Of a DNA stretch of 64,000 nt, positions 1 through 11,374 are shown in pieces. A program made the position numbers and the translations under genes. Below the pieces are notes generated by a model. That model was not told the DNA's origin. It saw only the letters and a list, made by a program, of their open reading frames with translations, and did not search any database. The stretch comes from Circinella umbellata. Its lineage: Eukaryota; Mucoromycota; Mucoromycetes; Mucorales; Lichtheimiaceae. Location: positions 310,001 to 374,000 of the forward strand of contig JAIWNF010000005.1 of assembly GCA_025093555.1 (NCBI GenBank). The letters run 5' to 3'. Within the stretch, counting starts at the first letter, position 1. Each line of letters starts with the position of its first letter.

Positions 1-608
1 AATAAAATAAACAAACGAAACAAAAAAGCAATTCTTATTAACGTCAAGGTCTCTCATGTCATTTTGCTTTTTTGTTTTTATTTTTGTTGGTCGATCTACA
101 AATAAATGCAATGTCAGGCTTTGATTGTTTCACATCGCACACGCACATATAAAGTATATATTATGATGGTAGTACATAGAAAGAGAGTCAATCACTTGCA
201 TGGTTTGAAGCCACAGAGTGTGATACCCTAATTAGGGCTTGGGAAGAAAAAAAAAGTGGCTAAATTCATTATTTTAAAACACACACACACACACACACAC
301 ACAGCGTGTTTAAAATAATAACGTTAAAGAAACAAGTGATTGAACAAGTATAAAAAGGGGGCGCAGGTTTATAATCATCATATATTAATAAAAGTTTAAA
401 AAACTTTTTTGGTTCTTATTCATGGTTACACGTTGTGTTCATTAGAGAAAGATATATAAGAATACTCTTTTTCCTGTTTTCTCTCTCTTTTTACTCTACC
501 TTCTTTATATAAAATACATATACCCCCATCCCTCCTGCCCTCTCTCAGTTCTTCTTTTATTTATATATATTTAATGATAATAATAGTAATAAATAATAAT
601 ATATTATA
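1..608. other. 5' intergenic region with CA microsatellite
   Basis: No gene was found. The stretch is AT-rich and carries a (CA)n run at about 280-303. The run sits between two arms of an imperfect inverted repeat (268-280 and 306-319). A pyrimidine-rich stretch at about 469-548 lies just before the EF-hand gene. Confidence 0.6.
469..548 (+). promoter_or_regulatory. Pyrimidine-rich core promoter of the EF-hand gene
   Basis: A CT-rich tract lies 60-140 bp upstream of the ATG at 609. Similar CT-rich tracts precede the ATGs of the kelch gene (about 3688-3780) and the ABC transporter gene. CT-rich tracts near transcription starts are common in fungal promoters. No transcription start was mapped, so this is an inference from composition and position. 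Confidence 0.35.
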
Positions 609-1347
609 ATGACAACATCTTTTCCCTCATCACCAATCACTTCACTCAAGGATAAACGTACAAGTTTAGGAATTCAATTTATGGGTGATCAAAAGAAAAA
701 AGAACTACGTGATCTATTTAATTCTTTTGATATTGACAAGGATGGAAAAATATCTCACTCAGAATTTAAACAAGTTCTTATTGCTTCAGGAGTAGATCCT
801 CAATCTGTTATGACTATTGTAACTATTATTCTCTCATATTTCCTCTCACTTTATGTTATCACTTTCAAACGAACAAAACGTATTTATTTATATATGAATC
901 TGTCATCCCACACCATAGTTACATGAAAATAACAAAAAAAATGATTGTGGCAACACTGTCTTTTATTCTTATGAAGAATTTGTAAGATTATTTAAACCCA
1001 CTTTATCAACACCTGGACGTCGTACAGCCAAAGAACAAGAATTAATGGATGCATTTGATACATTTGATCATAATAAAGATGGTGTTATCACACATCAAGA
1101 GTTACGACTTACATTACAACAATTAGGAGAACATGTCAGTGAACAAGAAGCAAAAGCTATTATTGCAGATGTAGATGAAAATAAAGACGGTGTTGTTAAT
1201 TTTCCAGAATTTTTGCATATGATGGGTATGCGAAAAAGAACGTCTTCCTTTACCCTTTCTTCACCTTTTGATAAGAGTAAGAAACCTCAGAAAGAGAAAA
1301 AATTAAAGGTTCAAATAAAAGATAGATTGAAACGAATATTTCGTTAA
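609..1347 (+). CDS. EF-hand calcium-binding protein, calmodulin-like with basic tail
   Basis: Two exons (609-818 and 919-1347) joined at GTAACT/TAG encode 212 aa. The intron is phase 0 and the joined frame runs to a TAA stop. Four EF-hands are visible. EF1 has loop DIDKDGKISHSE (residues 41-52). EF2 is degenerate, around NDCGN (about 78-90) but keeping the YEEF exit. EF3 is DHNKDGVITHQE and EF4 is DENKDGVVNFPE, both canonical. The pairs are linked by a helix as in calmodulin. An N-terminal extension of about 30 aa and a Lys/Arg-rich C-terminal tail of about 45 aa distinguish it from true calmodulin (about 149 aa). By family knowledge it should act as a calcium sensor; the basic tail could bind acidic lipid or a partner. 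Targets are unknown. The name is at family level only; it could also be annotated as caltractin- or troponin-C-like. Confidence 0.85.
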
Positions 1348-3801
1348 AGATCTCATCTTTTTCTTCTTTTTTTTTCTTCATATTAATTAATTAATAATAA
1401 TAACAATAATAAAAGTTATAATATCTCTTTTATATACTTATAAGTTTAAATAAAATAGAGATTGGAATAAAGAGGAGAGGGGAAAGAGAAAGAAAACAAA
1501 TAGAAAGCGCCGCCATCATGAGTGTGTGTGTGTGAGTTTTTTCATGCATTTTGAATTTTCGCTGGCTTTATTCCGATTTGTTAATCATTATTTTGGTTGG
1601 AAAAAGAGACTATGATTAATAAAATGCAGCGTATACTAAATCAAATTCATCCCTATTATACATATTCCTATTGATTTTATGATTTTACGTATTACATATA
1701 TTATAGTCTTTAATTCAAACATGGACAATTACGTAATAAATCTAATGTAATTTTTCTTAAAGCATTAAGGATCGTAGCATATTAAATACACTACTATATA
1801 TTATATGCTGTATCAATTATGTTAACGTTTTATGATACTGTACTGTACATATCACAAAAAAAAATTAAGCCATGATTCAATTACTACACAACATTCTTCT
1901 AATAACATGTATGATTTTTACATATTCTGTTATTTGCTACGTACGTACTACTTAAAATGACAATGACCAACAAAATAATTATAAAAGTATGTATCCAATG
2001 GTTAAATTCTCTCCTAATTGAAAACTATTCTGCACCTCCACACATTAACTTTATATGTACACATACGTACTTTATTAAAAAGTGAGATACTACTTGGTGA
2101 ATGAATTCAATTAAGCAACTGCTTCACTTTACAACAACATCGATACGTACTGTACCCAGCTTTAAGAAATTTGGAACTGTCTTATTTTACAGCATCCAGT
2201 GGTGATTATTCAAAAGTATTGAAACGAATTGAAGTTTTTTTTTTTAAAAAAAAAAAACTAAACTAGTGTTCTAGTATTACGGATAATGGCCAGATTACCA
2301 CGATTTGAGAAGACATTGAAAATAATGATAATACCTATACAAATTAGTTTTGTCAACCATATAATTTAAGGAATAATGATATACAACCAGTTTTCTCTTG
2401 TATTTGCCGTACATATATTACTTTATTTCAATTCAAAAATACATCATTATATATATATATATATATATATAATTCTAAATCGTGATCTAGACATTAACAT
2501 GATTCTTGTGTCACCTAGTATTATTCTAATGAGAGGTTGTTTTTTATTTTTTTTAAAAAAAGGGTCTTATATGAGTTTCTATTACAGATAAGTCTATTAT
2601 TTTGAGCTGCAGAAGAAGAACATATATCGTATATATATATATATATATATCTATAAAATTTGCTCGATATAAGAAGGGGGGTTGTAGCAGAGATATGAGT
2701 TGTAGTTGCTATGAATAGTAAATGTATATAAACAAGATGTAATCTTGTAATTTTGATTGTGATGTATTAAGAAATGGTAGTACTAGTGGAAAGAATGGCA
2801 TTATTCTTTAAGTAGTGCTACAAATGGATCACCATTCTTTTTCAGCCTAAGCCTAAAAAGTAAATAAAAAGTCAATATAGCAGTTGCTACATTTATATGA
2901 GACTTATTGTAGAATTAAAGAATACTGGATACGTGGATCATAATAAAAAGGTATCCAATAATTCAAAATGTTATAACAATTATTTTCTAACCTTGTAACA
3001 AGTATATTAACAACAAGGAAATGTTTAGAATTGTGTGTGTGTGTGTGTTTATAGGTAACACAAAAGCACATGTATAGCATACATATATATCTTTATGTTG
3101 TGCAAAAGACAAAAAAAAAAAAAAAAAAAAGATGTAAAGATGTAAAGTTTAAATAGTAATGGTTTTTTTTACAGAAAAAAAAAGTCAAATTGTTATCATA
3201 CTCAAATATTCACCAATGTTTAATTTTATGGTTACTATGTTTCAATAATAACAAATAAATAATAATATAGGTAAAGAAAATGCTACGTACAAAAAATGTA
3301 CAGTAACTTTAATTTTTAAGTGGCCAAGCCTCGCCTTTATTATTAAATGTTGTTGTACATGACTTCCAATTGGTACTATTTTTTTTTTTCATTGATATAG
3401 TTATCACAAAAAAAAAAAAAAAAAAAAGTTATTGCTGAGTTAAGTTGTTATAACAAAAATATTTATAAGCAAAAGCCGAAAAGTTAACAGTAGCAACAAA
3501 ATGAAAAAAGTATCAACTTTGCTATAAATGGATCAACTTGATTATGTTACTGTTTTGTTTTGTCAGCGGGGAAATTAAGTGTTGACGGCGATTATTTATG
3601 TACTCTCTCCTGTACCTGCGTTACACTTCAAAGATATACCCGAGTCTTTAGAAAAACACAAAATCAGATACCATTTCTTTGAGAGTATCTTTTTTTTTTC
3701 TTTTTCATCTTTTTCTTCTTTCTTTTTCACTTTATTTCTTTTCCCTTTCCTTTCCCCTCCCCCCTTTATTTTTGATTCCCTATAAAAAAAAAAGCTCTTA
3801 C
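1348..3801. other. Gene-free intergenic region
   Basis: No coding region is supported. The stretch is AT-rich, with (TA)n runs near 2447-2471 and 2632-2651, T/A homopolymer palindromes near 2237-2260, and several TACGTA palindromes. A short open stretch around 2110-2235 reads as protein-like but has no start or partner exons. A CT-rich tract at about 3688-3780 directly precedes the kelch gene and probably belongs to its promoter. Confidence 0.5.
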
Positions 3802-6360
3802 ATGTTTGGTTCGTCGTGGAGTGGTGCTTTATTACTCATTGCTACAGCTGCCATAAACTCTGTAAGAGCAGATACCCCATCACCTCGTGGAAATCATGGT
3901 ACGAATATAAATACAAAACCATAATCGCTTTTTTTTTTTACTAATATAGTACATATAATAATCTAACGAAAAAAAAAATAACTTACGTAATATGATGATA
4001 ATAGGATGTGTTCTATTACGTACAACAATGTATTGTTATGGTGGTCAAAGTCGAGGTGCTGGTGGTCATGTTTTAACCAGTAATTTGTTTTATCGTCTCG
4101 ATCTATCCCAAGAAAAAAAAGTTGATGATTTAAGTCAATCTTGGGTAGAAATTACAGGTGGAAATATGGGAGCGAATCTTTATTTTGCAATGGCTGGAAT
4201 TTCTGAACTAAATACGTTTGTAATCGATGGAGGAAGCGGTACTGGAGATGTATATACGACACAAACTCCTACCGTTACGTATAATGCTACTGGTGAAGGT
4301 GCATGGAATCTAGGTATTAATTCTGGTGGGCATCCTCAGGTGTAAGTTCAGTTTGATTATTGTATGCTTAAAAAAATATAGTAATAATAATAATACAATC
4401 AATATTTAACTTTTATTATTATTATTATTTGCTATACAGAAATAGCCACCAAGCTGTAAGTGATAACGCCAGCACCATTTACATAAGTGGTGGTCGAGGG
4501 TAATGCCAATTTTCTTTTTAATAGACGAAACAATCAATAACAAACGAGTTACCTATATAGTTTTATGCATTAAACTTTCTAGTACTATTTATTTTTATAT
4601 TCAATAGTAAAGCAGATTCTGGTGCATTGCAATTTCCAGTACAAATGACTCTATTCGATCTTCCTGTAATAAAACCTTTCATTTCTTTTTTTCCTGAGAA
4701 TACCATATAACTTAATCTCGGTACCTACATATTCTAAAATTCATTTTTAATATTTTTCTAGAGTTTAAAGCTTAGTTCAACTCCAGCAACATTACAATCC
4801 GTTTCTACTCAAACTCGTTTACATCACAAAGCAGCACTCGCCCAAGATGGTCATACGATTTATTATATTGGTACCATAGTTTATCAATTTTTTTCATTCA
4901 ATTACGAATTTTAGTGATGACGCGTTGATTTATTAGACACAACACTCATCGTTCAGTATTATTATTACTACTATTATTATTTAGGTGGTATCTTTCCTGC
5001 TGTTCCATTTGACAACACTGGTGGATCTATGTATAGTTATGGCCATGTTGAAATGAGTGATATTTTGATGTACGACACGATTCAAGCTAGATGGACCACC
5101 GATAAAACCACTGGCACAATATTACCAAAACCACGAATGGATCATACTTTAACAATGAGTAAATATTATTTATTTATTTTAAAGAAAATCTACAACATTC
5201 ATTATATCACAACACTCACTATAACGGATCACTATCCTTTCTTTTTTTTGTACTTTTAATCTAGAGCCAAGTACTGGAGAATTCATTGTTTATGGTGGAA
5301 CTCAATTGGATAGCGATCAACCTCTTGATGATTACTTTTACATTTTAGATCCAAAAGCTAAAACATGGAGTAACCGAACGCTTGGTACATCTGATGGCGC
5401 ACAAAGTCTTGGACCAAGACACTCGCATGCAGGTATATAAATAAATAAATACGTAAATAAGAAGAATAACACTTTTTATTTTTTGATTTTCATCTATTAA
5501 ATTTATAATATTTTGTACTAAACATTCTACATTATTCAATATTATAATTTACTATATATAGCTGTTCTTGCTGGAAACAGTAGTCTATTTATTATTTTTG
5601 GTTCTACTGGTACTACAGATAACAGAATAGGTGTTCTTGATATCGAAAATTACACGTGGTTAAATACCGTTCCTGCAGTTGTTTTAACTGAGGTAGAAAA
5701 GGAAAAGGAAAAAGAAGAAGGTGGTGCGTCAGGAACTGATCAAGGTAGCAATGGCGGAAGTGCTAGCGATGGTGATAGTGGTGCTAATGCTAGTGGTCTT
5801 TCTTCAGGCACTATCGCTGGTGCGGTTGTTGGAGCTGTCGCTGGTGTAAGTTTATTAATCTTATTATTATTCTCTAATACCATTGAATACCATTTCTAAT
5901 CATCGAATCTTTTTTTTCTTTCTAATTCGTTTAGGTGGCTATTATTGGCGCTCTCTTGTTTTTCTTTCTTCGACGACGACGTAATAACGACACAGTTAGT
6001 AGTGAAACAGGTAAAGACGGATCAGCTACTCGTCGTTTTGCAGATAATGAATTCGATAACTGTATGTATTGTATAATTCTGTTATTTGCTACCATTGTCA
6101 AAAAAAAATAAGCTTTTAATGCATACATTCTAACAATGGTTTATTTTATTGATTTATCAATAACTTAATTATTATTATTATTACTATTTACAACAGCTGC
6201 ACCACCTTACAGCGATACTGATTCACTACCTTCGCATCAACTCTCACCACCATATACTTTGAGTGCTACTGGTAGTAAACCAGACGGTAGTACTAGTAGT
6301 GTAAGCGGTGATCAAGTCCAACGACTCGTAATGACACCTGTAAAACCGGATGGTGTCTAG
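3802..6360 (+). CDS. Kelch-repeat type I membrane protein
   Basis: Ten exons: 3802-3898, 4005-4341, 4440-4499, 4608-4665, 4762-4870, 4985-5158, 5265-5432, 5562-5845, 5935-6061 and 6197-6360. They give a 525-aa frame closed at TAG. The N-terminus (1-23, hydrophobic core ALLLIATAAI) looks like a cleavable signal peptide. Residues about 33-370 carry kelch-type beta-propeller blades, with repeated YGG, DGG, SGG and VYGG strands and W residues about 20-30 aa later. An acidic, Ser/Gly-rich linker follows. Next is a single transmembrane helix (about 416-442), then a stop-transfer run of four Arg, then a cytoplasmic tail of about 80 aa rich in Ser, Pro and Thr. The predicted topology has the propeller outside or in the lumen and a short tail inside. 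Related secreted kelch membrane proteins are common in Mucoromycota and some have been considered cell-surface or polarity factors. The specific role here is unknown. Confidence 0.85.
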
Positions 6361-8955
6361 TAGGGACGCTTTCGTACAACAAATTATTTATATCATCTTT
6401 TTTGTCATCATGTATTAATTTATTTTCTTATCATACGTATATAAAATGTAGCCATTATAATAAGTTGTTTCATTATTATTATTATTATTATTAACCACTT
6501 TTCTTCTCTCTCTTGATACTACGTAACTTAATATTTTTAATACTTTAACTTTTTATTGAAACAAAAAAAAGGCCATCATCGAATAACATGCTTTATATTG
6601 TTATTATACGGTACTCTAGAGCAAACAAACAAAAAAAAATTTTAATATTATGCAAAAGTATACCATTGATATTCACTGCTTTATTTATATGGTATGCATA
6701 AGCTTTTTTTTTTAGTTTAGTCTAGAATTGTTATGATAATAATGATTCTGTATATGTTTTATGCCCAACTTGTTTCTATATATACTATTTCATTAATGTC
6801 AGTATATGTTGTATTTAATGATATTTTAAAAGTTGAACTATACTCTTTTCATAAAATTAAGCCTTACATATAACCATACTTGGATGCTAGATCTACCTTT
6901 TTCCTTTTTTGTTTGTAGATCATTATTACAAAAGCAGAAAATCGGCTCATGTTTTTTTTATTTTATTTATTGAGTGCCGCATTTTGCATTTTTACACGTG
7001 GGAACAATTTAGATTTGGTTGATTCTGCTATAAATATTATTTGATTGCAAATAATCCAAATTACAACCGATACTCCATGGGCCCCACCTTATTATTATCT
7101 ATATTTTTTTTTTATTCATTTGACAAAAAATTTAATACGTAAATCAACAAAAAAAAAAGTATTTACGACTTATTAGTTCTACTGCCCTGTACTAAAAACA
7201 TCAATTCTTTGAAAAATGATTTGATGTTTTTGTTTATAGTTAGTACTCGTAAGACCGTATTTCAAACTTTTGCAGAACAAAATGATGGAGCTCATTTTGC
7301 ATAAATGACCTTGTTTCGATGTAATATTTTGATCGAAATCAACTACTAATTTTATTTTATTTTTGAAGCTACCCTCCAAAATCGGACTACTCTGAGTTTC
7401 AACACACAGCATAAATATAAATAAATCCCATCTGTCGCTTTAACATTATCTGTCAAAGTTTGACAATTTATTAGCATTCTCCCTTCCCATGGAATTTTAC
7501 TATGATAATATTTAATCCTATATGCCTACCAAAAAAAAAAGGGTTTAAGAAGCTCTTTTTCCTATATCATAAGTAGTGTAAATCGACTATTTTATTATAT
7601 AAGCTTATTTGAAGATGCTTTTAAAATTGAAGAATTAGATGATTTTGATATTACTGTGTACTTACTGCTATAATTACAAGAATGGTTGATATGTAACACT
7701 TTATTTTTTATTATTATCATCATTGCTACGTACTATTATTATTATTATATTATATTACGTTTTATTGATAATTCAATAGATATAATTTACAGAAACTATT
7801 GTGATTTCGTATCAAATTGTATATTCTCTATTGTTATCTGGCGATGACTCGATTAAGAATTGGAATAAGAAGGAGGGAGGTTACATAATAAAAAAAATAG
7901 GTACGTAAAAGAAAAAGATGGAATAATATTTTCTGTACGTATGCGTAATCGTGAGGTATTTACTAGATGGGTGACGATAGTAATATATTTGATAGTTTAA
8001 TATCAATGCAATTACAACAAGACATATCAAACATACGATAGAGCGTCCCATCAGTGAATTATCCACATTTGGTTTTATTTGTCTGTCTGTTGTATTAGCA
8101 TTTACAATTCTTGCTGTACAGATAAATATAATGCATCTATGAACCAAATAAGCTTTCAATAATACATACGTAATTTTGTGGGTAGGGAGTGAAAGTGAAG
8201 GCGGTTGTAGTTATGATAATGCTGTTTGTGGGGAGAGAGGGAATGATTTCAGCGCCATATTTTATTTTCCTAGCCTATACGTATTAGTAGAAACACAAAT
8301 TACAAATAAGGGTAATATCTCTAATCAAACAACCAGCTCTTCTTATGTTTTTTTTTCGGATCTGATAGCTTATAACAGTATAATATTTTCTCTATATACT
8401 TATTTATGATACGTAGATAATAAACAGAAAGAAAATTTATTTTTACATCAAAACAAAAAGTCCAATTTGCACACATCATTATTCTTATTATGTATTTTAA
8501 TGTAACGTGTTCTTCAAAAAATGCTTTTTTTTAGCAGTATATGTGTGGAAAGAATGCATTTGTGAATTTTTCGTTCAAGAAACATTTCACTGACTTTAGT
8601 AATCCATTAACTATCCGTAATACGTACTAAGACAGCATTTTACTTTTAACTTTTTCAAAAGATTATTTCATTTCAATACTTTTAAAACATCATCATCTAC
8701 AGTGCTGTAAAATAAGATTATTCCTTACCCTGGCATTTTTTTTTCGAGTTGGATATTGATGCTATTGTAAAAGCGCTGCTGAATTGAATTAACTCACCAA
8801 GTTTCACTTCACAAAGTCTATGTAGATTATTTTCAGAAGTAGAGAATGTTATTCTCTCCACTAATATGAACTATTTTACTTTGAATTTAAGGATCAACAG
8901 ACAAAACAGATTAATAGGATTTGAAACAGCGATCGAACAAAATCTTGGATTAAGG
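6361..8955. other. Gene-free intergenic region
   Basis: No supported gene. The stretch is AT-rich with scattered TACGTA motifs. Short open frames at 7179-7412 and 7881-8159 (minus) and 8176-8409 (plus) have no recognisable motif, no splice partners and AT-driven composition, so they are not called. Confidence 0.5.
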
Positions 8956-8964
8956 ATTAGATTT
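8956..8964. repeat. Left target-site duplication ATTAGATTT
   Basis: The nine bases ATTAGATTT directly abut the GGG that begins the left terminal inverted repeat. The identical nine bases recur at 9814-9822 directly after the CCC that ends the right repeat. Confidence 0.85.
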
Positions 8965-9813
8965 GGGTGTCACTAAAAAAGGTGTACCATCAGAAAGGTG
9001 TACTTTTCAAAAGGGCGATATGGATAGCAAAAAAAGTATTTCTTTCCTATAACACTCGAAGCTCAAACTATCCCTTATTATCTATAAACTTACAGAAATT
9101 CTGTAACAGATCCTTATCAGTGTCAAGAAGTGGTAGTGTTGCTACTGAGTTCGACAACGAAAAGAAAAAGTAATATTCAATCCATCCAAAACACAACCTA
9201 CGGAACAACTTGTTATCATATAGTTAGATAGAACTTTTTTGGCCTCGCTGTCAATTATAAAACTACATAAAGATATCTCCACAGAGACATCTTACTCTAG
9301 AAGAAGATATAAATAGATAGGAATGTAATATAATAAACAGCACCAAATGTTATAAAACAAAAAGATAAAAACTGAATGACCTATATGTCAAAATTTTGAA
9401 TCAAGATTTATAGCCAAGGCTCTGTAATAATCAGTATGACTGTAAAATAAGGACCATAATATTTTATTAAATATAAAAGCTACGTACTAGGATATAAAGT
9501 ACAATGTATGATTTTATGTTTGGTATAGGAATAAATAATTCGGTTTCTGTTTTTGTTATATTACAAAAACTACATAACACTATTTTTTTTATTATATGAA
9601 AGATAAATACGTAATATTTCTTTCGAATAACCCCTATGAAATTATTATTATTTGATTCAGTAAATATTTGGTTTTAAAAAAATACTTGTATGGAAAGATG
9701 CATCAGGTCTACTATGAAGCCATAAAACCCAATTGTACACCTTTTTCATCACTGGAATTGCGGAATTTCAAAAAGTACACCTTTTTGACTGTACACCTTT
9801 TTTCGTGTTTCCC
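8965..9813. mobile_element. Non-autonomous Mutator-like (MULE/MITE) element, 849 bp
   Basis: The ends are imperfect terminal inverted repeats of roughly 45-60 bp. The left end starts GGGTGTCACTAAAAAAGG and the right end, reverse-complemented, starts GGGAAACACGAAAAAAGG. Both continue with GGTGTAC, a spacer, AAAGGTGTACTTTT and AAA. Perfect 9-bp direct repeats (ATTAGATTT) flank the element, the hallmark target duplication length of Mutator-like transposons. GGTGTAC occurs twice in the left end and three times in inverted form in the right end, perhaps as transposase binding sites. The interior holds only a short open frame (to about 9173) and no transposase, so mobility would need a partner elsewhere. 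The superfamily assignment rests on duplication length and TIR form, not on a protein. Confidence 0.8.
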
Positions 9814-9822
9814 ATTAGATTT
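9814..9822. repeat. Right target-site duplication ATTAGATTT
   Basis: Identical to 8956-8964 and immediately outside the right terminal inverted repeat. It marks the insertion boundary. Confidence 0.85.
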
Positions 9823-11374
9823 ATGTATTGAATTCTTGTAAGAATTTGGCTTTATAATTATATAATGTGGTAATAGATTCATAAAAGAGTACAGTAGTAA
9901 GAAAAACAGTAAAAAAATATATAGAAAGGATCATATGCTTCTACCTGCATTTATTTCTTTCTTCTAGTTTGATTTATGCTATTATATTAATGAATGTATA
10001 TTTCTTTTGCTAATTATTTATTAATATTTGAGGTACTAAAATATTCTTTAAAAATATTTCCAGAGCTGAGTCTTGAAAGTATTTTGAAAATTAAGCTTTA
10101 ACTGATGAAATTGAGAGCAATACGTAATATATGAGCTAACGATGAATAGTACAAAATATAATGATGACGAAGACACTACGCATGAAGTAAAATTTGAATA
10201 AATTCGTATAGTTGATAAATATGGTTTTTATCACGTTAATGATGGAAGGATATACTGCCTGGTTTCCATCTATTCAAAAATACAAGTACGCACGTACGCA
10301 CATGGGAATATAACCTTCTGTAGTTTCCAGAAAGATGTTACCAACAGCGGTGAGGTCTATCTAAATTAACTCATCTACGTATAAGTCTTTTTGTGTCGAT
10401 AATTTATCATGAATCAAACTTATAATAATTTTGTGCGAGATAGTAAAAATCTACAGCTTAAAAAAAAAGAACAAAACACACATTGTATCAAATAAAAAAA
10501 CAATAATATTCTTTTGCTAATGTGTAATGGTTTCCAAGTCAACAGAAAAACCTAAAGTTTCAGAGTAATAATTTCGTGTTACCATCAAATTTCTCGGAAG
10601 CACAAGCCGAATAGTTGGATATTATGCGTTATGAGCATCAGGATATTTTGGACGATCAAGAAAAAAAAAAGAGAGAACTAGCAAAATAGCAGTACAAAAA
10701 CGCCCACTCTTCCATGCCAAGGTTTTTATATATAATGGTTGGAGCTGCATCTCCCAAGTTTCACGAAAAAAAAAAAACAAAAGACGACTACGCATTGTTA
10801 AATGATTATCTTATAATTTTTTTCTCAGTTAGTATGTTTTCTTTCTAGAAAACTGCTTGTCCTACTCAAGTGTCACATCATCTATAAGTATACTTATAAA
10901 ACGAGTGTAACTTCTTTATTCAGATGATGATAGAAGTCTTCTTTAACCATACTGCCACTTTTTGATTATTTTTTATCTGTATATTCTGACTTTATTTCCC
11001 TGTTAGCGCGTTTGATGTTTATTGATAGGCGCTTATAATCAAACCCTCTCATTTCACAGCAAAAATTATAGTGCAAAGAAAAAAAGTAAGCAGTATCAGT
11101 TACAAATAACAACCAAGAAATATGTCTCGCCCAACAACAATACACAAAGTTTTGAATTTATACGGCGTAAATAACACTAAAGCTCTTTACCAAAAAAGAT
11201 TCTTGTACCTCCACCCAACCCTCCTTTTTTTCATTACAAAAAGTCAATAAAAGCTTGCCTTGAATGCAAGAAAAATTACAACCTTTTCCTCTTTTCCTTC
11301 ATCTTCTTCTCTTTTGACACTAGTGCCACAACTTTATATACTACGGTTTATTTATTTATTTTTTGACCTCTATT
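9823..11374. other. Gene-free intergenic region
   Basis: No coding region was recognised. AT-rich with poly-A runs. The last 100 bp before the next gene is CT-rich (about 11276-11330), a plausible promoter tract. Confidence 0.5.

Noticed and set aside
280..303. Regular short repeat considered as CRISPR-like
   Set aside because: It is a simple dinucleotide repeat with no spacers, and the genome is eukaryotic.
8967..9173. 68-aa frame starting inside the left TIR of the Mutator-like element
   Set aside because: Its first residues translate the inverted repeat itself and the rest shows no transposase motif.
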